Below the pieces are notes generated by a model. It did not search any database, was not told where the DNA came from, and saw only the letters and a list, made by a program, of their open reading frames with translations. From Corallium rubrum (Eukaryota; Cnidaria; Anthozoa; Scleralcyonacea; Coralliidae), in assembly GCA_964035015.1 (NCBI GenBank), contig CAXIUP010000095.1:234001-298000 (forward strand): a DNA stretch of 64,000 nucleotides, written 5' to 3'. A program made the position numbers and the translations under genes. Shown here one piece after another: positions 53,101 through 61,402 of the stretch. Position 1 is the first letter of the stretch. Each line of letters begins with the position of its first letter.

Positions 53101-54910
53101 ATTGGTTCTTTTTATTTTAAAGCTTCGAGCGTTGTTTTCGTCTTCGGAGTATGCTGTTTACCTCACCTGTTGACTGTTTCGTGTCGCTTCTTGGCCTTCT
53201 TATTTACACCAGTTCGGCTTTTATTTGTCGTGTTTTTAGATAAACAGCTTTAAAGAAAACCAGCAGTGATGTTCCAACACATTTTATTGTTCAGAATATT
53301 TGAATAAAGATGCCTATTTCTCTTTTATTTGTATTCAAATCAACTCAGAAATGTTCCCGCCAAAACTTACAGGGCCGAGAAAAAAGCGTATTGACCGGTC
53401 GGTCAATATCGTAAAATCCCGACCTCACAGGAACCAATCAGCGTGCGTCGTTTTGCGTACGGACCGGAAATCAAACCCAGCCATAAAATAAACGCTTCTA
53501 TTGCCATGACAGTAACAAAATTTCAACAATTAAAATTCTTTGCTAATTTATGGATTATTATTTATTATTTATTTTATTGATGTAATTTGTTGTTGATTTT
53601 GTTCTTACTATTCTTAACATTTGTAAGAACATTTCTTTTTGCAGATAAGAAAAGTCTATTCCAATCATCCCCAGTTTAGTTATATTATTATTAAAGAATT
53701 TAGGTAAGTTTCAATAACTTATTGTTCATTTGTTTAACTCTTTGCCTTCCCTGTGATTAGAAAGACAATGCTATTTCTTTTAAAACAGACAAGGCAGCGT
53801 TGTTGTAGAATTTGAACTGATATTTACTAAACCTGTAAATAAACCTTTGGAACTTCTAAAACAAGCAATCAAAAGCGCCAAACTGGAAAACATGACCATC
53901 GAGATGAAAATGTTAGGTAAATCCATTCTGGTTCTTATATTGATTGTATTGTTTGCTTTAAAAAGTATGTAAAATTAAAATTAAAAAATTTTATTGCAAA
54001 AAAAAGTGCACAACAGATTGATAAGCATGCTGTTGAGTTAAATGATTGCATTGAAGAATTATAGTTTAATTAAATTGAATTGAGTTTAATTAAGTTGCGT
54101 TGGGTTAGGCTGGGTTAGGCTGGGTTGGGTTGGGTTGGTAGGATTGAATTGAATTGAATGGAATTCAATTATACTTAAATTAAATTAAATTAAATTAAAT
54201 TAAATTAAATTAAATTAAATTAAATTAAATTAAATTAAATTAAATTAAATTAAATTAAATTAAATTAAATTAAATTAAATTAAATTGAATTATACTTGAA
54301 TAAAATTGGATTATATGAAATTAAATTAAATTAAATCGTACTAAACTAAATTATACTTGAATATGACCAAATTGAATTGAATTGAATTGAATTGAATTGA
54401 ATTGAATTGAATTGAACTGAATTGAATTGAATTGAATTTAATTAAAGAGAATTGAATAAAATTCAAATATGCAATTACACTATATTTGAATAAGATATAA
54501 TTGAATTAAATTACATTCAATTGAATTAAACTAAATTACATTCAATTGAATTAAACTAAATTACACTCGAATATGATTAAATTGAACTGAATCAAATTGA
54601 ATATTGAATTGAATTAATGTTTTTGACTATGATCGAATGATCGAATTATTTTTATATAGTTAAAAAAAGATCTGATGACAAAGAAACAATTATTGGACTT
54701 GATCAAAACATTTTCATTGGTGTAATTACTGCAGCTGCAGTACTGTTAATAGTTCTGGTTGGTTTCGTTATTTGCATCTTCATTAGAAGAAAAAGAACCA
54801 CAAAAAATGCAACGCTAACAAACGATCAGGAAGAAGAAATTACCACAAAACCAAAAGGATTGCATTTCCAACCGTCGTTGGAAAGAGCCGAGAAAGTTTT
54901 ACAGGAATAA
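38375..54910 (+). CDS. Transmembrane EGF-SEA protein, 3' eight exons
   Basis: A cell-surface protein of unknown ligand. Exons: 38375-38506, 41254-41382, 43289-43414, 49101-49253, 50262-50374, 53645-53703, 53789-53916 and 54660-54910, with phases 1-1-1-1-1-0-2-1 and GT-AG ends at every junction; together they give 362 residues plus a split codon. Order: three EGF-like modules, a fourth diverged EGF-like module, a SEA domain of about 100 residues with FRQGSVVVEF, a 24-residue helix, RRKR stop-transfer and a 40-residue tail rich in Glu and Lys. SEA domains with G-SVVV self-cleave and stay associated (known from MUC1). The 5' exons and signal peptide lie upstream or are missing; phase 1 at 38375 requires an earlier exon. 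The ATG at 38350 is intronic. Confidence 0.85.
38507..41253 (+). other. Intron filled with ACC/ATC/ACA satellite
   Basis: From 38596 to 39250 and 39425 to 41125 the plus strand is almost free of G and built of ACC, ACA, ACT, ATT, ATC and CTA triplets. An interrupting block at 39255-39410 has normal composition (gatatgccccgacacggcca); I do not recognise it. Thr- and Val-rich ORFs in this region are not genes in their own right. Confidence 0.85.
41254..41382 (+). CDS. EGF-like exon 2
   Basis: Phase 1-1, 129 nt. The start reads DAVIKCNQ instead of D-x-N-E-C, so the calcium-binding consensus is disturbed. The six cysteines and YTGDGKTNC are kept. The frame stops directly after the donor. Confidence 0.85.
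41383..43288 (+). other. Second satellite-filled intron
   Basis: A 20-bp-scale unit CCACTATCACTACCAATACCAT dominates 41480-42240 in clean tandem; 42645-43075 holds two long copies of a block (accaccatgaccaccaccat). A non-repeat island lies at 42490-42640. It shows the same strand asymmetry as the previous intron. Confidence 0.85.
43289..43414 (+). CDS. EGF-like exon 3
   Basis: Phase 1-1, 126 nt, start DKNEC. The central part is nearly identical in DNA to exon 1 (caagggatcatatcaatgtc in both), so the two are recent duplicates or are converted. Confidence 0.9.
43533..44110. repeat. Dispersed repeat, copy 2, with inserted element
   Basis: Homologous to 10615-10900. At 43670-43970 a 301-bp TIR element is inserted with TA on both sides (43668-43669, 43971-43972); its ends CCCTGCAAATCAGAGCCCC and GGGGCTCTGACTCACAGGG are inverted. 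The TA target suggests Tc1/mariner-type mobilisation. Confidence 0.7.
44178..44562. repeat. Nested foldback
   Basis: The outer arms are tttttgcataatcctaaaga and complement at 44540-44560; the inner arms gaagtttgtattttgg and complement end near 44473. The whole is a near-palindrome. Confidence 0.65.
44570..45125. repeat. Inverted G-rich/C-rich tracts
   Basis: GGGACTGGGGGGGTGGGGG, then tggaaagtgcccg near 44577-44620, is mirrored by gggcactttccacccccc and tagtctgga near 45079-45122. It is probably a TIR element with poly-G ends. Confidence 0.5.
45134..45634. mobile_element. TTAA-flanked palindromic MITE, family A, copy 5
   Basis: The ends AGTGCCTATGAAGCGAAAAT and ATTTTCGCTTCATAGGCACT are flanked by TTAA on both sides (45130-45133, 45635-45638). 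It is nearly the same as the copy at 3523 in inverse orientation of its loop. A part of this family is also found at 50930-51115. Confidence 0.8.
45640..47130. other. Intronic sequence, no gene recognised
   Basis: A G-run lies at 46671-46690. A block at 46850-47055 (gtcatccaatagcaacgctc and aaccatgtatatgttctatt) is related to the foldback at 51575-51885. No coding exon with EGF-type cysteines is found. Confidence 0.4.
47137..47757. mobile_element. hAT-like element with perfect 8-bp TSD, nested
   Basis: The termini are CAGTGGCGTAGC and GCTACGCCACTG. TTTAAGCC is duplicated (47129-47136, 47758-47765). The target is the left end of the family-B MITE at 47763. A repeated cccgggcctgtgcccgggtg block lies near the left end. 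Confidence 0.85.
47763..47953. mobile_element. TTAA-flanked MITE, family B, copy 2
   Basis: The ends GCCTAGTTCTCATATGTCGC and complement are flanked by TTAA at 47759 and 47954. It matches the copy at 31314 in reverse orientation. Confidence 0.75.
48049..48512. repeat. Foldback element of about 465 bp
   Basis: The arms tagaccttttcaaccaatag and its near complement at the right end run about 150 bp each. The arms carry gacgccatcttgaa / ttcaagatggcgcc, a YY1-like motif. Confidence 0.7.
48519..49009. mobile_element. CAGTGCCGTAGC-terminated element
   Basis: The ends CAGTGCCGTAGCA and TGCTACGGCACTG are inverted. CGTAC borders both sides, shorter than the 8 bp of its relatives. A (GT)n/(G)n stretch lies near the left end. 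It ends about 90 bp before EGF exon 4. Confidence 0.65.
49101..49253 (+). CDS. EGF-like exon 4, diverged
   Basis: Phase 1-1, 153 nt. It encodes CDKFPCFPGLEC and VGNGRNC, six cysteines in all. It follows a 5.7-kb intron crowded with mobile elements. Confidence 0.85.
49331..49711. mobile_element. Foldback element D, copy 2
   Basis: Same plan as 36652-37013, with an extra cctacgccattccacgccat stretch in the right part. It lies in the intron after EGF exon 4. Confidence 0.65.
50036..50124. repeat. (GT)n microsatellite
   Basis: About 43 GT units with three GC interruptions. Confidence 0.95.
50262..50374 (+). CDS. SEA domain exon a
   Basis: Encodes EKTVFKSTMILTNEEW, then a helix ending RVIKE; the donor is GTAAGT. 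This matches the first strand and helix of a SEA fold. Confidence 0.8.
51118..51312. repeat. Foldback around a CCCGCAGGG loop
   Basis: The arms agaaaacatttcccgtgttt and complement enclose cgagcccgcagggcgagtg. A related design (cgagcgacgaaggagcgagg) occurs at 52950-53075. Confidence 0.6.
51575..51885. repeat. Foldback element
   Basis: Arms tagttaatagaaaatataca and complement near 51862-51882. A partial copy lies near 47030. Confidence 0.6.
52120..52795. mobile_element. TTAA-flanked long foldback (GGTGGCTCC family)
   Basis: The ends GGTGGCTCCACACAGTTTCT and the complement ending ggagccacc are flanked by TTAA (52116-52119, 52796-52799). The arms are about 330 bp and meet around attaacaaacatg, so it is almost a complete palindrome. 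It lies in the SEA exon a-b intron. Confidence 0.8.
53645..53703 (+). CDS. SEA domain exon b
   Basis: Phase 0 to 2, 59 nt. Encodes IRKVYSNHPQFSYIIIKEF and the first two bases of Arg. The acceptor has a good pyrimidine tract (tttctttttgcag). Confidence 0.8.
53789..53916 (+). CDS. SEA domain exon c with self-cleavage motif
   Basis: Encodes QGSVVVEFELIFTK, then a helix LLKQAIKSAKLEN and IEMKML. The alternative AG seven bases later gives an early stop, which fixes the acceptor. G-SVVV is the autoproteolysis site in SEA mucins (established). Confidence 0.85.
54175..54445. repeat. (TTAAA)n and (GAATT)n arrays
   Basis: About 22 TTAAA units, then degenerate intermediates, then about 14 GAATT units at 54371-54440. 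They lie in the last intron of the EGF-SEA gene. Confidence 0.95.
54660..54910 (+). CDS. Transmembrane and cytoplasmic exon
   Basis: Encodes VKKRSDDKET, the helix IFIGVITAAAVLLIVLVGFV followed by ICIFI, then RRKRTT and an acidic/basic tail ending KVLQE and TAA at 54908. No recognised signalling motif is visible in the tail. Confidence 0.9.
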
Positions 54911-55034
54911 GAGAGAGAGACTTTATTTCAACACGGAATTTCATCAATATTTACAAATAATTTTCACGTTTCTATTCTAAACTAAGGTTACCACAACAAT
55001 TGTGTGGGTCTCTCTTCTCAGTAAGCTGTTAGGG

Positions 55035-55495
55035 GAGCACGGATGGCGTGTGCTGTTAGGGCGCTGCCTCTCACCAATAGTTAAGCCCGGTTAGACGGGG
55101 TTAGTACTTGGATGGGTGACCGTCTGGGAACAACCCCGTTCTCGAGCTTGGGACTCATGTGAGTAGAGTTTAATAAAAGTAGCGTGCTGCGTAGGCAGTG
55201 TAAAAACAACAATCTAAATATAGTAAGGTTAGATATACTGCCGAAACAGAGAACGTAGGAGTCTAACGTTTCGAGCCCCTTCGTCAGAGAGAAACGTGGG
55301 TAGAGTTTAGTTGGTCTCTCCTGTGCTCCGAGGGTTTTTCACCGGGTTCTCCGATTTTCCTCCCTCCATAAAATCAACACCTAGGGCTTAGTTGGGATCC
55401 GTATAGTGGAGAATAACCTTGTAAGGGACCTAGAGTCCTATTGTTACTTCTCCTGTGACCGCCAGGTACAAATGTTGATAAATAGTAGAATTATT
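55035..55495 (+). mobile_element. 5S rRNA-derived SINE with an insertion
   Basis: The segment 55079-55135 reads agttaagcccggtta, then ggttagtacttggatgggtg and accgtctgggaa, which carries the 5S internal promoter boxes. It lacks a normal 5S 5' end and has extra bases (gacggg) in the middle, so it is not a working 5S gene. The body continues at 55310 (ggtctctcctgtgctccgag, then ctccgattttcctccctcc), interrupted by a hammerhead-like element at 55173-55299. It starts about 125 bp after the EGF-SEA stop, so it may lie in that 3' UTR. Confidence 0.75.
55173..55299. mobile_element. Single-arm hammerhead-like element with 10-bp TSD
   Basis: It contains one arm of the foldback family (gttagatatactgccgaaac ... 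cgtttcgagc). GTAGAGTTTA flanks it on both sides (55163-55172, 55300-55309), interrupting the SINE. This shows that the monomer can insert on its own. Confidence 0.65.
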
Positions 55496-55544
55496 TAACA
55501 ATTATAAACAACCAGCCCTACTACTATCGTAAAATAACAGTAGC

Positions 55545-55742
55545 TTGCTGCATAGGCAGTGTTGAAACAACAATCGAAATATAGTTTAGGTTAGATATAC
55601 TGCCGAAACAGAGAACGTATTAGTCTAACGTTTCGAGCGAAGGCCCTTCGTCAGAGAGAAACGTGACGAAGGGCCTTAGCTCGAAACGTTAGACTCCAAC
55701 GTTCTCTGTTTCGACAGTATATCTAACCTAAATTATATTTCA
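55545..55742. repeat. Inverted-dimer element with hammerhead-like cores, copy 2
   Basis: The arms aggttagatatactgccgaa and complement enclose gtcagagagaaacgtgac. Read on the minus strand, the left arm gives CTGACGA, GGGC-CTTC-GCTC, GAAACGT and a later ACGTT. Confidence 0.6.
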
Positions 55743-55964
55743 AGTCTACTATAGTTCATAGACGATGAGGCCGAGTTGTCTAATTGTTTTAGTATAAATC
55801 AACCAATCAGACAAACTATTATTTTAAAGAAACAAACTGAAATCTCAGCAAAATGCGAATTTTCTGCCATTATTTTGCATCTGAAACTTGACTCTTTCCC
55901 TACTAGTGATTTCTCACTAATAGACAGTAAGTAGCCAATCGGAATGCAGCATTTGTAATAACCT

Positions 55965-56173
55965 TCGAAATATAGTAAGGTTTGAAATACTGCCGAAACA
56001 GAGAACGTATAAGAGTCTAACGTTTCGAGCAAAAGCCCTTCGTCAGAGAGAAAAGGCCTTCGCTCGAAACGTTAGACTCCTACGTTCTCTGTTTCGGCAG
56101 TATATCTAACCTTACTATATTTCGATTGTTGTTTCTACACTGCCAACGCAGCACGCTACTTTTATTACACTGT
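55965..56173. repeat. Inverted-dimer element with hammerhead-like cores, copy 3
   Basis: The same arms as the preceding copy. The right end runs through tgtttctacactgccaacgc and agcacgctacttttatta, mirroring the left end of the copy at 55173. Confidence 0.6.
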
Positions 56174-56192
56174 TAGCATTTGTAATAGTCCA

Positions 56193-56682
56193 CTACACAC
56201 GTAAAAACGCACAACTTGTTCACGGTTGTCAACAGGCGTGAACAATGTTGTACTGCTCGCCGTGAACAATGTTGTACTGCTCGCCGTGAACAAGTTGTCA
56301 ACAAATTGTTCACTTATGGTTTGAACAACTTGTTCGCGGATAAATCAACAGTCATGAACAAGTTGTTCCAACAGCACATTTTTATAGCCAACAACGTTGT
56401 TTGTTCGCACATGATACAACATGTTGTAACAGCATGACGAAATAACAACCATGAACAACAATGTTACAACAATTGTGAACATGGTTGATGTATCAACACG
56501 TTCTTCGGTTGTTACAACATGCGTGAACAACGGTTGTTGTTTCATCAAGCTGTAACAACTTGTTGAAACAATGATGAACAATGTTGTTCATTTATCAATG
56601 TTGTTCACATATGTCAACAAGTTGTTACAGCATTGTTCAGGCAACAATGCTGTAACAACTTGCGAGATTTTTACGCGTGTAG
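56193..56682. mobile_element. CTACACGCG-terminated element, copy 2
   Basis: The ends CTACACACGTAAAAACGC and ATTTTTACGCGTGTAG are inverted. The interior is some 25 degenerate copies of AACAATGTTGTT/AACAAGTTGTT, each self-complementary. No ORF of substance. No clear target duplication. Confidence 0.6.
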
Positions 56683-56869
56683 TTGGTTTATACTAAATGG
56701 GTTGTTTCACACTAATATAATCCTACATAACCTTAGTTAGAATAAGTAGCTTTAATATAAGTTTTTGTTGTTAAGCAAAGTATATATACACCATTTTTAA
56801 AATTTGGAACGAGTTGTTAAAATCTTGTAACAAGGTTTACTACATATACTTGTGACTTTATCAGGGTAA

Positions 56870-59800
56870 TAACAGCAATACATTTTATGTGTGAAATTGA
56901 GAGAATGTTTGATTTTAATTATTCAGTCCTTATAACAAACATCTTTCTTCATGTTCTACCTTAACAAAACAAATATTCTACCAAACAGCCGGCTGTACAT
57001 TTAAACATAATCCTTGACAAATTTAACCTAAATGAAATTTTTATTCGAATTTATATTTGTTAGACAAGTCAACATTGTCGTTGTAGATAACTGCTCAACT
57101 TTTCTTACTAATTTTGATCTCTATGCTAAATTTAAATTAGTATGTGCAGCTCAGGAATTCGCATATTTTTATCAAAATACAGAACTTTTTGCAAGCATAC
57201 AAAAGATTATGTTGAAATATACATGTTGTTGCTACAGTGAATTCAATATATATTACAAAATTGTATTAATTTAATGACATTGAGACTGAGTGTACGCTGT
57301 GAATATCATTTTACTTTAAAATGTAATTAATTTAAATTACTCTTCAGAGGTTTGGTTTTTGCAAACAAATTAGTAACGGGCAAGTCATTATTCTCAATAA
57401 ACTCCGCTCAAATTAATACAAAAGCATTTTACTTTGTAGAAAAGAAATTAATTTGGCCGCAAAAGATATCCATAACTAAATCTTTAAAGAAATATGAGGC
57501 TGGATGTTTATTCAGATTTGCTAAAGAGTTGAGAGCTGTTTCTCTAGTATAAACCAACACCATGCTGTCACTGTGCAAACGAGACTTTAGTTTTGTGGTG
57601 CTTGCTTCATGTTTAATATCCAGTTTTCTGACAGAGGATAAATAAAAACGATGTATTCTCCTTGCAAACCAGACTTTAGTGTGGCAGTTCTTTCATGTTT
57701 AATATTCAGTTTTTTGACAGAGGATAAATAAAAACGATGTATTCTCCTTGCAAACCAAACTTTAGTGTGGCAGTTCTTTCATGTTTAATATTCAGTTTTC
57801 TGAGAGAGCAGAAATAAAGCCAATGTACTACTTGTAAACCAGACTTTAATCTTGACAGTGCATGTATGTATGTAGTTGCTTCATGTAAAATATTCAGTTT
57901 CTTGACACAAAATACAAATTTGGGCAATGTCTTTCTCGCAGTCAAATTTAGTCTTGATATCATGCATGGTCGCCATTTTATGTTTAAATTTCTTGCAAAC
58001 TAGACTTTATAGTCTTGACAATGGAGTTGTTCCTTTATGTTCCATATTCAGTTTTTTAACAAGCGACAGGCTTAGAGTAAAATTGTAATAATCCAATATC
58101 AGTTGAAATAGAGCAAACTGAAGGTCGACAGTCAGAGTTAAAATGGTTAAAACTTCTCAAAGTGTTGTTGTTTGACGGTTAACGTTAGTGGAATTCAGGT
58201 TTTAAAGAACCACGTGTTAAATATTTTTGATATAATCTGTAGACAGTTGGAGTCTAAAATGGTTCAAGGACAGCTTTCATCAAAATAAAACTTCTTAAAG
58301 TGTTGTTTTTTGACGGTTAATGTTAGTGAACAGCTATGTTTTGTTGAGATATTTATCCTTAGTATAACACAACGAATCAATGATGATAAGCTACAGGTGT
58401 GAAGCAGATGAAGAGTGTCTGAAAATATATTCCCGTCGTTGATCATTTAAGTGCTTGGTAACATAGAAAACAGAGTTTAATGGTTGAAGTTGATATTCAG
58501 TAAGCAGCAATCGTGGTTTTCCAATGGATATATTCATTACATTAATATATAGGTAAATGTCGTGATAAAACCAGGTTGAACTAGTCAATTTTATTAGAAA
58601 TCTCCCAGAGACATCAGAGATTATCTTTAAGTGTCAATTATAAACTGCACTGACCATAAACTAAGTATTAATTCAGAAAATATTTTCTTGTTTTCCTACT
58701 TTGTTCCCATCTTTGAAAAAGACAATAGTAAGCAGAGGAACCATTTCGATGCCTTTATACCAACGGGTAGAAGAAAAATCTTTGATTTCAGTTTCACACA
58801 TCATCAATAATACTTCGCATAGTTCAAGCTTTGAAAGAAATTTCAATTCTTTATGTTCTTGGTTGCTGTAGTCGAGAAGTTTATACTCGTTGACATAACA
58901 ATTGAGTTTTCCTTGAAGGCGTCGACAAACGTCAAAAGTTTATTGATATATTATTTGGATCAAAAGTCGTCCACGCTAATAGTGTTGGTTTGATTTCCTC
59001 GTGATTCAAGCATCATTCAGTTTTCATTTTTATTGGTGAAGTCAGTATACCCGACGTTGTCCAAATTAAAGAGATATTTACAGTTAAAGAGTATTTAAAG
59101 AGATAATTACAGTGGCCTAGATAGTTCTGAATCAATTAAAACCATTTAAACACAAAACAGTCATACAGTATTTTTCATGCACAATTGAGTACATATTAAT
59201 TTCACATATGGATTACAAAACACATTCTTTTGAAAGTTGTTCGTGTACACAACGTCTTCAAACCATTTAGTTTATAACGTCAGTCACCACCACCAACACT
59301 CTTTTCAACCTGGACGAACAACTTTTACAAACATGCACTATAATAATACTATTAGATTCAAACTATTTACCGTTATGTAATTGTGTACATCAGAATTGTC
59401 TAATTGTGATAAAATATTCTTAGTTAACAAACTAGTTTTACAAAGTAACTAAATAAGATATACCGTTGACACACACTTTCAAAAGATTCTCAGTTCACAC
59501 TTATACTGCAAGGAGAAACTTCAAAACTAAACTATTTGACTTTTGCTAAATTACAATTTTGTTTCTGTATGTTAACCTTTTTACTGCCGTCTATCTAAAA
59601 TACTGCCTGTATACACAATACTGTACTTCTTTCAACTCAGTGAAAGAGTAAAGCCTTACAAATTTTAATTATCAAAACCGAGTATTACCAAGTACTTTAT
59701 AACCAAACAATTAGGTACTACCATTTAAACTGCAGTGATTTATTTGTGTTCCCCTCAGCTGCACATATATACAAGATATATCTAGATTACAACTATATCT

Positions 59801-59888
59801 CCTTTATTCATAACTATATAGGTAACTCAACTGTAATGCAAGTCCTCTCATATAAACAAGACAGCTAATAATAAATTCCAATTCTATA

Positions 59889-59919
<31 letters not shown>

Positions 59920-61402
59920 TATATATAGTTATATACTTAAAGTTTTTGGAAATTTGGGGAAAGCTGCATCATTGCTGTACCATTTAGTGCATGTCGAGCT
60001 AATACTGTAAATAACTAAATTATTTGAAGATCCTGCATGTATCTGGAGAATCAGAGAAATGCTCATAGTGTTTAACTATTAACTAACCAACAAACAAACA
60101 AACATGATATTAAAGACGAAATATTGTTATGCAACATATCTGCAAATGCTCAAAAATTCTAATCATTTTATATTATATTATGCAAAACTTGTGATCATAT
60201 TGTAGACGCATCTTTGCCTGCTTGGATTGATTTCGCTGTAAACATTTTGAAAACAACTTCAAGCTAAACGACCAGAGTATACTGTAGGTGCGTGGAATGC
60301 ACCTTGTTAGATTCAACTGCCTAAGATATACCCCCTGAACATGCTATAGAAACCTGTGTTATTATTATGTAAGTGCTAATATCTATAATAAATTCCTATT
60401 AAAATTAGAAAAACTTTGAATCTTAATTATTTTGGTAGATTAGTAAAGAACCATTATTTAGTATTAATTAGATTACATTGTATGTAACTTATTTTATATC
60501 GCGAGAAACACTACCAACAGGATATTGTAAATTCCGAAGTGTTCTATCCGGAATAAGTATTTACTTAATCTATATGTATAAATGCGTTCTATATAAACAC
60601 AATGGGCCGATGGCGAAGACGCCATTTAACCGTTGTTTACGATAATCATGGTTTAAACGAGTTTTAAAATACCTAGATAAGCTGCGAAAATGCTGACTAT
60701 GTTAGTCGACAATTAATTATTGTCTTTGGTTTTACAATAGAGACTTTAAGATGCTAGGACGACGACGGCGGTTAAAACGCAAGATAAGTTTTACAATTTA
60801 AAGCCGAGCCACGGTTAACTGACTATTATATTTGATATTTGGAGCTACTTTAATGACTTCCAAAACGCCCCAGTATTGCTAAAATGATTGTAGTGTCAGT
60901 AGTGAAGTAAATCTTACGAAACAGTTCTCATCTTTTCGCGGTGACGTCGTCCTGAAGACGTGAAAATTCTCTAAGTGGCGTTGCATAAAGAACGAGGACG
61001 GTGTCGAGATTACTCTTATGTCTAAAATTATTCATTCTCTTTGTTTTGCAAACAGACTTCTTTTGTTTAGAGCACGTCGTCGTTGAGGTTGAGGTCACGT
61101 AGATCTTAAAGTTTCTAATGTTGTGATAGACGATTGTTCAATCTGAGGTTATATCTTGTTTAGCTATACTCACGATCTAATCCTTAAACACTGTCTAACT
61201 AAATCACTGTTTCTGCAAATGACCTAATTATGGATGCCTAAACTAACATTTTTATATTTATTGACAATAACACGTCTTCTGTCTTCTAATGTTGAAGAAG
61301 ACTTGTTTTCTGTTGCATTGCATATCAAATTGTTATCAGTTGATCTTAATGACCTTAACCTTGTTGAAAGAAAAACGTTCTGAGAAACCAACACTCATCC
61401 AA
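56870..61402. repeat. 3' flank of CHAT gene 2, duplicate of 8.6-13.3 kb
   Basis: Collinear with the first flank, including the 85-95-bp tandem repeats at 57570-58060. Copy-specific insertions include a block at 59255-59385 related to EGF-gene introns, a (TA)n near 59887-59915 and a MITE at 60739-61116. No conserved ORF. Confidence 0.75.
60739..61116. mobile_element. MITE specific to flank copy 2
   Basis: The ends AGAGACTTTAAGATGCTAGG and the complement of cgtagatcttaaagtttct are inverted. AAT borders both sides. The other flank (13036) reads tttgcaatgttgtgg with no element. It contains gacgacgacgg-type runs. Confidence 0.7.

Noticed and set aside
55079-55135. Functional 5S rRNA gene
   Set aside because: The 5' half does not fit a 5S gene, extra bases interrupt the middle and the sequence continues into a SINE body.
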